IMG/VR virus record: IMGVR_UViG_3300047440_000155
Span: 1 to 26,901 of that record
DNA: 26,901 nucleotides
From: a virus
Direction: 5' to 3' (one strand)
Part shown: piece after piece, positions 11,586 through 19,490 of the stretch
How positions within the stretch are numbered: the stretch's first letter is position 1
Layout of the letters: each line of letters opens with the position of its first letter
The notes under the pieces: model-generated
The model's input: only the letters and a program-made list of their open reading frames with translations
The model's database searches: none
Told to the model about the DNA's origin: nothing
Position numbers and translations under genes: made by a program

Positions 11586-11823
11586 CCACGTTGCGTCCCA
11601 GCTGACGCCCATTGGCGAGATCATCGAAGCTGCCATGGAGTTCAGGGACGGCAAGAGAGCCAACTTCCTCCTGCTCGTCTGGACGGAGGGCGTCGTGCAG
11701 GTCGTTGCTAACACTCCGAAACCCGGTATCCTCGAGGTCTTGAAAGAGCACATCGAGTACCTGGAGGGTGAGGGCCTGATTCCTGGTGCGTACCGTGATT
11801 CCGGATCTGCTGAACCGGTATAA
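11569..11823 (+). CDS. Unknown small phage protein (84 aa)
   Basis: ATG 11569 lies 17 nt inside the previous gene. The product has an N-terminal helix (LTPIGEIIEAAMEFRDGKRA), a strand pair (NFLLLVWTEGVVQVVANT) and a C-terminal helix (GILEVLKEHIEYLEGEGL). It is a compact alpha/beta protein without known motifs. Its tail overlaps the following frame by 38 nt. Confidence 0.6.
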   Translation: MKPHADHVASQLTPIGEIIEAAMEFRDGKRANFLLLVWTEGVVQVVANTPKPGILEVLKEHIEYLEGEGLIPGAYRDSGSAEPV

Positions 11824-12025
11824 GCAACTCGTAGCCATTGCGGCGGACCAGATGATCGTGTCTGTTCCGCCGCAAGACATCTACGAGGAACTTGCCCGCG
11901 AGTGGTTCCGGCGCCCTGTGGTGACGGCAGAGGATCGCCGTTTTATCATGGACAAGCTTAAAACTGAGCTTGATCGCATGGATATGTTCGAGGCGATGCA
12001 CAGAAAGTTTGGTCAGCATCCTTGA
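11786..12025 (+). CDS. Unknown small phage protein (79 aa), non-ATG start
   Basis: No ATG fits; the likely starts are GTG 11786 or GTG 11795. The product is helical (PDLLNRYKQLVAIAADQ, DIYEELAREWF, RRFIMDKLKTELDRMDMFEAMHRKF) with no recognised family. It is the last of the small-gene block. Its TGA overlaps TTG 12022, an alternative start for the terminase small subunit. Confidence 0.6.
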   Translation: MRTVIPDLLNRYKQLVAIAADQMIVSVPPQDIYEELAREWFRRPVVTAEDRRFIMDKLKTELDRMDMFEAMHRKFGQHP

Positions 12026-12051
12026 CACGGGCTGGTCGGCGCGGTTACATT
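12022..12051 (+). promoter_or_regulatory. Candidate late promoter before the terminase genes
   Basis: TTGACA (12022-12027), an 18-bp spacer and TACATT (12046-12051, four of six). The box ends 7 nt before ATG 12058, the same geometry as at 3456 and 9958. Confidence 0.45.
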
Positions 12052-12057
12052 GGATTG

Positions 12058-12600
12058 ATGGAATATACACCCAATGGAACGCCGTATCAGATCCGTCCGT
12101 TCACCAATGAGCGGTCAAATCCAGATACGCAGGAACTTCGTGCTCAAATTCTTGAGTATCGTACCGCGGGGATGTCCTTTGCGCATATCGCGAAGGTGCT
12201 CGGCTACACCGAACGGTACATTTTCAAGCAATATGAGGCATCTTTGGCTGCGATCATTGCGCCAGAGGTCGCCGAGTTGCGAAAACAGGAGGGCGAACGC
12301 CTCGATGTGATGCTCGTTCCAGCCATGGCGAAGATCATGGACGCACGGAACAAGGCTCTCACGGGCCAGAACTACGAAACGCCCATCAACGAGATGATGT
12401 TGGCCCTCCGAATCGCCGAACGGCGGGCCAAGCTCTTCGGAATCGACATGCCAAGTGATGTTCCGAGGGGTGTGGGCAACAATCCGAACCCTCTGGAGTT
12501 CTTGGCTGCGTTGAATCTGGCGACAATGGATCAAGGTGAGCTTACCCGGTTGCGTGAAATCCTGCAAAAGGCTCACGAAAGCAATGAACCGGCCTCATGA
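12058..12600 (+). CDS. terS: Terminase small subunit (probable)
   Basis: A 180-residue protein directly upstream of and overlapping the large terminase (ATGA). The N-terminal region has a helix-turn-helix (LRAQILEYRTAGMSFAHIAKVLGYTERYIFKQYE), typical of small terminase DNA-recognition domains. A long helical oligomerisation segment (ELRKQEGERLDVMLVPAMAKIMDARNKAL and RIAERRAKLFGID) and a C-terminal tail follow. The KLFG(I/L)D motif is common in such proteins. It would recognise the packaging site and stimulate the large subunit. TTG 12022 would add 12 residues (GRRGYIGL) and is possible; ATG 12058 is preferred here for the promoter geometry. Confidence 0.8.
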   Translation: MEYTPNGTPYQIRPFTNERSNPDTQELRAQILEYRTAGMSFAHIAKVLGYTERYIFKQYEASLAAIIAPEVAELRKQEGERLDVMLVPAMAKIMDARNKALTGQNYETPINEMMLALRIAERRAKLFGIDMPSDVPRGVGNNPNPLEFLAALNLATMDQGELTRLREILQKAHESNEPAS

Positions 12601-14195
12601 AGCCCACAACACAGCTCAGTTATCTCCGGCAGGCAATTGAGAATGAGTATCAACGCCGGGAATCGCTAAAATCACTGCATACCTTTCTACAGAGGTACTG
12701 GCACATTGTCGAACCGGGCACTGATTTCATTGATAACTGGCATTTACGTGCTATTTGTGAGCATTTGGAGGCTGTTACTCGGGGAGAAGTAAAAAGATTA
12801 GTGATAAATGTGCCATTTCGCATGGCAAAATCAACGATTGTCTCGGTTATGTGGCCCGCATGGACATGGGCTCAGAAGCCGAGTCATCAATGGTTGTGTG
12901 GGTCGTATGCCGAGAAGCTTGCCCTGCGTGATAACCTCAAAATGCGCAGGCTTATTAACTCTCCAATGTACCAGAGGGAGTTCGGTGATGTCTTCCAGCT
13001 CACAAGTGACCAAAACACTAAGCTTAGATTCGAGAACAATCGTGCCGGATACCGCATTGCTTTCGGCACACTGTCTGGAGTCATGGGTGACGGAGGAAAT
13101 ACGCTCCTTCTTGATGACCCACATGACAGACGAAGTGCTAACTCTGATGCGGAACGAGAAGATGCCATTACGACTTACGATGAGGCTCTTGTTAGCCGGC
13201 TCAACCAGCCCTCCCGAGATTCCATCGTAATCATCATGCAGCGGCTTCATCACTTGGACCTCACGGGCCATGTGTTGAAGCAGCCAGGATGGGTGCATCT
13301 GATGCTGCCCATGGAGTTCGAGTCGTCGCGCCGTTGCGTCACATCACTGGGTTTCAGAGACCCAAGGACGGAAGAAGGTGAGCTACTCTTTCCTGCGCGG
13401 TTCCCAAGGGCTACGGTCGATTCGCTTAAAATTACGCTTGGCGAGTACGGTACGGCTGGGCAGCTACAACAACGGCCATCGCCGGATGGTGGCGGCATCC
13501 TACAAACGAGCCACTTTCAGCTCTGGCCCGTCAAGAAACCGCTTCCGATCGTCCATTATGTTGTCCAGTCGTATGATACGGCATACACGGAGGAAACCCA
13601 AAACGATCCAACATCCGGTCAAGTATGGGGTGTCTTCGCGCAAATGGATCCCAAGACCAGAAAGATAAAGAACTATGCTTTGCTCATGGATGCATGGGAC
13701 GAGCATTATAAATACCCGGATCTACGGGCAAGGCTGATCAAGGACTGGAATCAGCAATACGGGGGTGAGAAGAAAGATCCCCTCAACAACCCACGCAAAG
13801 CGGACATCGTAATCATCGAAGAAAAGGGTTCAGGTCAGTCACTGATCCAGGATCTTCGGCAGGCCCGCGTCCCTGTGGTTGCGTACAACCCGAAGCGGGC
13901 CTCGAAGATCACCCGTGCCCACTTGGCTGCTCCTTTGCTGGAAACGGATGTTTTTTTCATTCTCGAGTCGAGCAAGGAGCCGGGCAAGCCTGTGATGTGG
14001 GCTCGGCCAATGCTGCTCCAGATGGAACAGTTCCCAGCTGGTGAGCATGACGACGCCGTGGACTGCTTCACACAGGTTGTGATCTACTTGCAACGGTCGG
14101 AGCACCTGCAAATCGAGAAAGCACCTCTGGACGAACCAGAAGAGCGAGATTACCATAAAGAGAAGCGCAAGAAACTAAACCCGTACGCCGCTTGA
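12597..14195 (+). CDS. terL: Terminase large subunit
   Basis: A 532-residue packaging motor. ATPase: Walker A-like VPFRMAKST (about 72-80, Ala where Gly is usual before Lys-Ser), Walker B LLLDDP (170-175), and coupling motif VIIMQRLHH (about 211-219). The HDL/GHV segment after it is typical. RNase H-like nuclease: SYDTAY (Asp327), IIEEKGSG (Glu408/409) and EHDDAVDC (Asp486/487). The length fits the T4-gp17-type/terminase_6 family. The start overlaps the small subunit stop. All main catalytic residues are present, so it is likely functional. Confidence 0.95.
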   Translation: MKPTTQLSYLRQAIENEYQRRESLKSLHTFLQRYWHIVEPGTDFIDNWHLRAICEHLEAVTRGEVKRLVINVPFRMAKSTIVSVMWPAWTWAQKPSHQWLCGSYAEKLALRDNLKMRRLINSPMYQREFGDVFQLTSDQNTKLRFENNRAGYRIAFGTLSGVMGDGGNTLLLDDPHDRRSANSDAEREDAITTYDEALVSRLNQPSRDSIVIIMQRLHHLDLTGHVLKQPGWVHLMLPMEFESSRRCVTSLGFRDPRTEEGELLFPARFPRATVDSLKITLGEYGTAGQLQQRPSPDGGGILQTSHFQLWPVKKPLPIVHYVVQSYDTAYTEETQNDPTSGQVWGVFAQMDPKTRKIKNYALLMDAWDEHYKYPDLRARLIKDWNQQYGGEKKDPLNNPRKADIVIIEEKGSGQSLIQDLRQARVPVVAYNPKRASKITRAHLAAPLLETDVFFILESSKEPGKPVMWARPMLLQMEQFPAGEHDDAVDCFTQVVIYLQRSEHLQIEKAPLDEPEERDYHKEKRKKLNPYAA

Positions 14196-14220
14196 CGACA
14201 GCATTAAACCGGTACACAAT
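14192..14220 (+). promoter_or_regulatory. Promoter upstream of the tail fibre genes
   Basis: TTGACG (14192-14197), a 17-bp spacer and CACAAT (14215-14220) lie in the 55-bp gap after the terminase stop codon, about 30 nt before ATG 14251. The -10 box matches four of six positions. Confidence 0.45.
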
Positions 14221-14250
14221 GGCCGGTCTAATCCTCTGGGAACACGTTTC

Positions 14251-16182
14251 ATGACGGATCTCAGTATCAATGGTCCCGGATCACCCTCGCTTACGGTGCG
14301 ACCGAAGTCGCCTCAAGATAAGCAAGTCTTGCAGCTTAAACCAGCTGTCCAAGTCACAACCATTCAGCAGGCTCCACCCCAAGTCATTGAGACAGGAACA
14401 CCGGGCATTGGAGAGGCTCCCCTAGACGGCGAACAGTACGCACGGGAGAATGGTCAATGGGAGATCGTTGAGGGCATTCCCGGTCCCAAGGGTGATCCGG
14501 GTGATAAGGGCGACAAGGGCGACAAGGGTGATACAGGTGACACCGGTCCCGTTAGCTTTCCCGATGCTCCAATCGATACCAAAGTATATGGCCGCAAGGA
14601 TGCTGGTTGGTCTCGGTCTGTAGCCGTTGCTGGCGACACCATGACAGGTGCGTTGGCGATTCCTGCTGGCTCTGCAGCGGCTCCAAGTCTCTTCTTTGCT
14701 GGTAATCCAACCTACGGCTTCTATCAGCAAAGCGCCGGGCGGCGGAGTTACGCGGCTGGTGGCATCGAGGTTGAACGTTTGGGTGCTAACAATCCGGCAC
14801 TCACAAACATGATTTATGCGCCGCAAACGGTGGGCTCCTCGCAGTTCACGTTCAGGCGCGATGCTCCCGGCACACCCAACACCAATTTGCTTGTGCTGGT
14901 GAATGATAACGCCAGCAACTCCGTTTACGTCCAGAATCAAGGTGTCGGCACGACACCGGAAGGAACACTCAAACTCATTGCCGGATCGACGGTTGTTAAC
15001 TCAGCGGTCAACGGTGATATCGCCACGTTCACAGGCGCTACCAAAACAAGCAGCTTTGCAGGCCCGGTGATACTGGCCGCAGACCCAACCGTCCCGCTGC
15101 AAGCTGTTACCAAGCAGTATGTTGATGCACTCTTCAGTGTATCACCGACGTTGCGGAATCTGATTGACAACGGCAATTTCAACGTCTCACAAGAGCTTGG
15201 TAGCACTGCCATCGCTACCGGCTTTTTTGCGGATCGTTGGAATATCTTCAATCAAGGAACGCAACGACTCTCCTTCCAACGTGCTACTACAGCCCTTGTT
15301 GATACAGGAGCGGTTAATAAAGCGGTGCTAACAGTTACGGCGACAGGGGCGCCGGCAGCAGACGATCTTCATGGGTTCTATCAAACGATTGAGAACCTTA
15401 CGACTGCACAGCTGCTATACGGTGGAGCCAACGCCAAGACTACGGTACTTAGCTTTTTTGCTCGTTGCTCTGTAGCCGGCACCTATTCCTTCGCTCTTCG
15501 CAGCGCAAACGGAACTCCTAATCGTAGCTATGTCAGGACGTTTACTCTAGCAGCAAATGTAATCACTCGGCTTGTCTTCGTGATTCCTGGCGATACCGGT
15601 GGTACAACTTGGAGTCTTTTCTCCACCTCACCCAACAACCAGTCCGTTGGAGATTTGAATCTTTTCATTTTTCCGGGGATCGGCACTACGTATGCCTCAC
15701 CTACTCTTGGATCTTGGGTGACTGGCAACTATGTAGCTGCTCAGGCACAAACAAATTTCACAGCACAAGCCAATGGCTCGACATTTGAGGTTTGGAGTGT
15801 GCAACTCGAATTAGGAAGCGCAGCTACTGCATTCGAGACGCTGCCGTTTGATTACGAACTGAGAAGGGCACAACGCTTCTACCAACCTCTCATCAACATA
15901 AGTCCTACTCGGATAGCCGGCTTTTTCTCGTCATCCAATTTCTTCACTGTCGGAGTAGTGATGCCGGTGTCGATGCGGGCAGCTCCTGCCGTGGTCTTTT
16001 CTCAAGCTAATCATTTTGTGATTAACACAGTTGGCGGCCTCTACACACCTAACGGAATTAGCATCTCGGCGGCTTACAATGCTGCGGCGGTACTGGCACA
16101 GATTCCAGGATCAGGATCAGGGCCGGGAACTTTCGAGGCGAACAACGCCAACGCCAAGCTGTTTTTGGATGCTAGAATATGA
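14251..16182 (+). CDS. Tail fibre/host-recognition protein with collagen-like segment (fibre 1)
   Basis: A 643-residue protein. The N-terminal anchor module (about 1-70, ending GIGEAPLDGEQYARENGQWEIV) leads into Gly-X-Y collagen-like repeats (about 75-100, GPKGDPGDKGDKGDKGD). SFPDAPIDTKVYGRKDAGW, the fibre repeat GDTMTGAL and ATKQYVDAL (a trimer-forming fibre motif) follow. From about 303, LIDNGNFNVSQ to ADRWNIF starts a jelly-roll, probably carbohydrate-binding, C-terminal domain. It likely forms a trimeric receptor-binding fibre. The next gene shares the N-terminal modules, so the two are paralogues. The stop overlaps the next ATG (ATGA). Confidence 0.85.
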   Translation: MTDLSINGPGSPSLTVRPKSPQDKQVLQLKPAVQVTTIQQAPPQVIETGTPGIGEAPLDGEQYARENGQWEIVEGIPGPKGDPGDKGDKGDKGDTGDTGPVSFPDAPIDTKVYGRKDAGWSRSVAVAGDTMTGALAIPAGSAAAPSLFFAGNPTYGFYQQSAGRRSYAAGGIEVERLGANNPALTNMIYAPQTVGSSQFTFRRDAPGTPNTNLLVLVNDNASNSVYVQNQGVGTTPEGTLKLIAGSTVVNSAVNGDIATFTGATKTSSFAGPVILAADPTVPLQAVTKQYVDALFSVSPTLRNLIDNGNFNVSQELGSTAIATGFFADRWNIFNQGTQRLSFQRATTALVDTGAVNKAVLTVTATGAPAADDLHGFYQTIENLTTAQLLYGGANAKTTVLSFFARCSVAGTYSFALRSANGTPNRSYVRTFTLAANVITRLVFVIPGDTGGTTWSLFSTSPNNQSVGDLNLFIFPGIGTTYASPTLGSWVTGNYVAAQAQTNFTAQANGSTFEVWSVQLELGSAATAFETLPFDYELRRAQRFYQPLINISPTRIAGFFSSSNFFTVGVVMPVSMRAAPAVVFSQANHFVINTVGGLYTPNGISISAAYNAAAVLAQIPGSGSGPGTFEANNANAKLFLDARI

Positions 16183-18089
16183 GTTCCAAGATCACCATCT
16201 CGAAAGGTAAATCGCCTGCCTTGCTGCTCCAGGTTCAACCGGGGACGCAAGTTACCACAGTGCTCCAGAAGCCGCCGGCTGTGATAAACGATGGCAGCAC
16301 TGTGGGTATCGGCGAGGCACCGATGGACGGTGAGCAGTATGCTCGTGAGAACGCACAATGGGAAATCGTGCGTGGCACTCCGGGGCCGGAGGGTCCAGAG
16401 GGTCCGCAAGGTGAACCGGGCTCCTCTACCTCTGTCTTCAATTACAAGGTTGACACACACTCTACTGCTCCGAATGATCCCGGAACCGGGTTGATGAAGT
16501 ACAACACGGTGGATCAGACGCAGGCAACAAAGCTCTATTTTGACTGGCTGACGACAGACGGATTCAATCCAGTATTGCTGTTTCAGATCACGCATGTGGA
16601 CGATCAACTTGTCCTTCAAGACAAGGATTTGGCTGTCAACTATCAATTGTTCAAGCTTCTTGGCCCGGCAATCAACCATCCAGATTGGTTCGAGGTTCCC
16701 GTTGCTTTCGTAGAGGGAACAACTACTTTTGATTTCAAGCAAAACATCGTTGCACTCGTTCGCTCTGTAGGTCAGAAAGGTGATACAGGCCCGGTAGGCC
16801 CGCCTAGCTTCCCTGATGCTCCGGTTGACACAAAGATTTATGGACGTAAAGATGCCGCTTGGACGCAGGTGCCGTCTGCTACGGGCGCACCTGGCGTATG
16901 GAAGCTACAGGACGGTACGGTGCCTGCTCCTGGATTGGCTTGGGCAAGCGAAGCAACAATGGGATGGTATCGACCGGGTGCAGGTAGAGTAACGTTTGTG
17001 GCTGGTGGCGTGGAGATTGAACGCACAGATACGACTACCACGGAGACGTTCACGGAGCTCTTTCCGAAGGCTACAGGTGGCGCTTCATCCATAAGTCTTT
17101 ACTCTACGACTGCGGCAAATTACGCTAATTATCAAGGATTCGGTCTCTACATGGATCCTAACGGTGCGAACATATCCACGTTTGCGCAAGGTACAGGCGT
17201 AGTGCTTCCGATGGTGTGTGGCGCTTCGAGATTTATATTCAACAGCAGTATCGCAGTAGCTCCAGCAACTGGTGGATCTACAATCTTGTTGGACAAGCCT
17301 GCTTCTGGTCAAGAAGCAGCTATTTACGGACGAGTAGGAGCTGGCATAACTCGTTGGGGGATGTCGCTTGGAAATACAGCCGCAGAATCGGCTCCGGCGA
17401 ATGGTTCCGACTTCATGCTGTCGCGTTTTGATAATACTGGTGCTTTTTTAGCTAATCCAGTACACGTTAACCGAGCGACTGGCGCAGCCACACTTACTTG
17501 CACCTCTACTGGCACAGCAGCTAGCGACCGCAATCTAAGTCTTAATCAAGCATCAAGTGGCTGGGCTCAACTTGCATTCACTGCCGCAAGCGCCGTCAAG
17601 ACTCTTCGGATGGGTAGTGCTGGCAATCTTGAGATTGTCAACACAGCCAACAGTCTTGTGCTCCTTGATTTGAAAGATTCTGGTGCTTTTGTCTTACCAG
17701 CTAATCCAGCTTTTATTGCTTCTGGAGCAAGTACCGCTGTAGGTGATTTGACATGGGTGACAGCTAATGTAAATATCGGTGGAAATTTCAATCCCGGTAA
17801 CGGAAGATTTACAGCTCCCGTAACAGGCACCTATCTTTTTTCGTACCATCAATTGATGCCGAATGCTCCTGCCGGTGAATTCCGTATCGGCCTTTATTTG
17901 AACGGTTTCGGATACTATGGGAGCAGAGTTATCTTTAATAAGGCAGCTGGTCAATGGCAATCAATACAAATTACTGCTCACGTGCGTATGAGTGCCAACG
18001 ATTACCTAGTTGTGCGTTACGAGAGCGGTCCGGCGGACCTCTACACGGATGGTGCGTACATTCAATTTGATGGTAATCTAGTGGGGTAA
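16179..18089 (+). CDS. Tail fibre/host-recognition protein with C1q-like tip (fibre 2)
   Basis: A 636-residue paralogue of the preceding fibre. It keeps GIGEAPMDGEQYARENAQWEIV and has two collagen-like pieces (about 65-82 and 198-206) separated by a domain absent from fibre 1 (VFNYKVDTHSTAPNDPGTG to FKQNIVAL). SFPDAPVDTKIYGRKDAAW and a beta-rich shaft follow. The C-terminal about 100 residues (NFNPGNGRFTAPVTGTYLFSY, RIGLYLNG, SANDYLVVRYES) look like a C1q/TNF-type trimeric head. It probably recognises a different receptor from fibre 1, or serves as the distal tip. Confidence 0.85.
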   Translation: MSSKITISKGKSPALLLQVQPGTQVTTVLQKPPAVINDGSTVGIGEAPMDGEQYARENAQWEIVRGTPGPEGPEGPQGEPGSSTSVFNYKVDTHSTAPNDPGTGLMKYNTVDQTQATKLYFDWLTTDGFNPVLLFQITHVDDQLVLQDKDLAVNYQLFKLLGPAINHPDWFEVPVAFVEGTTTFDFKQNIVALVRSVGQKGDTGPVGPPSFPDAPVDTKIYGRKDAAWTQVPSATGAPGVWKLQDGTVPAPGLAWASEATMGWYRPGAGRVTFVAGGVEIERTDTTTTETFTELFPKATGGASSISLYSTTAANYANYQGFGLYMDPNGANISTFAQGTGVVLPMVCGASRFIFNSSIAVAPATGGSTILLDKPASGQEAAIYGRVGAGITRWGMSLGNTAAESAPANGSDFMLSRFDNTGAFLANPVHVNRATGAATLTCTSTGTAASDRNLSLNQASSGWAQLAFTAASAVKTLRMGSAGNLEIVNTANSLVLLDLKDSGAFVLPANPAFIASGASTAVGDLTWVTANVNIGGNFNPGNGRFTAPVTGTYLFSYHQLMPNAPAGEFRIGLYLNGFGYYGSRVIFNKAAGQWQSIQITAHVRMSANDYLVVRYESGPADLYTDGAYIQFDGNLVG

Positions 18090-18091
18090 AG

Positions 18092-18346
18092 ATGGATTAC
18101 ACAGTAACACTCACTGACGCCGAAGACAAAGCTCTCGGCATCGTCGCCATTTCACAACAAGAGTGGATCGATAACGCGGTTCACAATCGTTGTCGGATCG
18201 CTATGGACGAAATCGTGGAGCAAGAGATCAAAAGACTTTGGGCTGCTGACTTGCCAATCCCTCATTCTAGGGATACACTTATCCTGAATGCAAAGATTCC
18301 ATCTGCAGCTGAGGCAGAGGCCAACCGTCCCCCGTTACCTACTTAA
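18092..18346 (+). CDS. Small fibre-adjacent phage protein (84 aa)
   Basis: The N-terminal MDYTVTLTDAEDKALGIVAISQQEWIDNAVHNRCRIAMDEIV is a pattern I know from small phage proteins encoded next to tail fibres: beta strand, then W-I-x-N-A-x-x-N-R and a helix. The C-terminus is polar and Pro-rich. It starts 2 nt after the fibre stop. A chaperone or capping role for the fibre is possible but unproven. Confidence 0.7.
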   Translation: MDYTVTLTDAEDKALGIVAISQQEWIDNAVHNRCRIAMDEIVEQEIKRLWAADLPIPHSRDTLILNAKIPSAAEAEANRPPLPT

Positions 18347-18356
18347 GGAGCAAATC

Positions 18357-18509
18357 ATGGCAACCATCGGTCTCATTCTCATGGTCGCAGCTTTCATCCT
18401 GTTCCTGCTGTCCGCCATCGGGGTTCCCACTCCGCCGCGTTTCAGTCTGATCGCCGGTGGACTGGCCTGCTGGACACTCGCCATCATCCTTGGCGGATTG
18501 AAGATGTAA
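18357..18509 (+). CDS. Two-helix membrane protein (50 aa), holin-like size
   Basis: Two hydrophobic helices (GLILMVAAFILFLLSAIGV and SLIAGGLACWTLAIILGGL) joined by a short turn PTPPRF; the tail is just KM. ATG 18357 has AAGGAG 7 nt upstream. Class II holins have a similar topology, but small membrane proteins of this type are common in phages and no endolysin is next to it, so a holin role is only a possibility. Confidence 0.7.
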   Translation: MATIGLILMVAAFILFLLSAIGVPTPPRFSLIAGGLACWTLAIILGGLKM

Positions 18510-18510
18510 C

Positions 18511-18774
18511 ATGAAAGCACTCTTCCTACTCCTCGCTTTCCTCTGTGCTCCAGCCTTCGCCCAAAGGCCGGAACCTCCGCTGTATCCGCCGCCTCCGAAT
18601 CACGAAGGCCGACCGAATCAGAATCCCGGCACTCCGGGAGGCTACTATCCCCCGCGCTGGTGCCAAGGCTACAGCTGGCATGACTACCGGCGCGATATGC
18701 GGCGTTGTGGCTTCGAGCAACAGTGCCGCCGTTATTACCGCAGCAAAGCCAACCGCTGCGGAATTGGACTTTAA
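18511..18774 (+). CDS. Secreted Cys/Pro-rich protein with signal peptide (87 aa)
   Basis: A clear Sec signal peptide: MK, a hydrophobic core ALFLLLAFLC and a cleavage site APAFA-Q. The mature part starts Pro-rich (RPEPPLYPPPP), then has a basic region with four cysteines (RWCQGYSWHDYRRDMRRCGFEQQCRRYYRSKANRC). Four Cys suggest two disulfides in the periplasm. No lipobox, so not a canonical outer spanin. Candidate roles include superinfection exclusion or lysis. It starts 1 nt after the membrane-protein stop. Confidence 0.7.
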   Translation: MKALFLLLAFLCAPAFAQRPEPPLYPPPPNHEGRPNQNPGTPGGYYPPRWCQGYSWHDYRRDMRRCGFEQQCRRYYRSKANRCGIGL

Positions 18775-18784
18775 GGAGAACATC

Positions 18785-19195
18785 ATGGCAGGAACAGTAA
18801 TCCTTACCGCAACTCAGATGTTGAAAGAGGTGGAAAAGATCTACCAAGAAGCTTATCCGCTGGTGGTCTGCGGCGGTGGCCTCCAAGATCCCGCGAATAC
18901 TTGGCCGTTCCCCGATCCCGGTGCCCATTCCCACGGCATCACCGATCCCGGCCACTGCCACGGCGTCTGGACTCCTCCGGAGCAGCCGAAGCCCTACACA
19001 CTGGCTATGATGCAAGCCATGAAGGCGACCAAGCAGGACATCGAGAAGTGTCTCGGCCAGATTACACAAGCTCCCATCACGAAGTCGGCGGCTCCCGTGA
19101 AGAGCGCCCCACAACCCTGTGGTAAAGCGCCGCCGAAGGGTATAAACTTCTGTCCAGCGGTCGGCGGACGTTACCAAGCTTGGATCGGAGATTAA
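18785..19195 (+). CDS. His/Cys-rich phage protein (136 aa)
   Basis: AAGGAG stands 6 nt before ATG 18785. After an N-terminal helix (ATQMLKEVEKIYQEAY) comes VVCGGGLQDPANTWPFPDPG, then HSHGITDPGHCHGVW, a dense His/Cys cluster that probably binds metal. The C-terminal part has another helix (MMQAMKATKQDIEKCLGQI) and two further Cys (QPCGK, NFCPA). It has no signal peptide. No family recognised. It sits between the secreted and the beta-type small genes. Confidence 0.65.
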   Translation: MAGTVILTATQMLKEVEKIYQEAYPLVVCGGGLQDPANTWPFPDPGAHSHGITDPGHCHGVWTPPEQPKPYTLAMMQAMKATKQDIEKCLGQITQAPITKSAAPVKSAPQPCGKAPPKGINFCPAVGGRYQAWIGD

Positions 19196-19198
19196 CTC

Positions 19199-19489
19199 AT
19201 GAAGCCACAGTATCTTACGGTAGCTGGTACACCGGTCGCCGTTCCACTCGACAACAACGTTGTAGAGTTCGATGTCACGATCCGTTGTGCAGCTGGTCAG
19301 ACGGTAGATGCTACTCTGGACGACCCCAAGGATCCTATCTTCGCACCGGGTGCACCTGCTGCGCAGGTCTGGTTCCCGTTGACCGCATCGCCGCTGGGTG
19401 CCACGATCTTCACGCTCACCAATCCTGTGCGTCAGGTCCGCATTACGGGGGCCGGTCAGACGACGATTTTGCAACAAGGCGGAATCTAA
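19199..19489 (+). CDS. Small beta-type structural-like protein (96 aa)
   Basis: The product consists of short strands: QYLTVAGTPVAVPL, VVEFDVTIRCAAGQTVDAT, AQVWFPLTASPLGATIF, QVRITGAGQTTILQQGGI. This is typical of small phage virion beta-sandwich proteins such as tail or head decoration elements. No specific family is recognised. It starts 3 nt after the preceding stop and ends 1 nt before the large downstream gene. Confidence 0.6.
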   Translation: MKPQYLTVAGTPVAVPLDNNVVEFDVTIRCAAGQTVDATLDDPKDPIFAPGAPAAQVWFPLTASPLGATIFTLTNPVRQVRITGAGQTTILQQGGI

Positions 19490-19490
19490 C

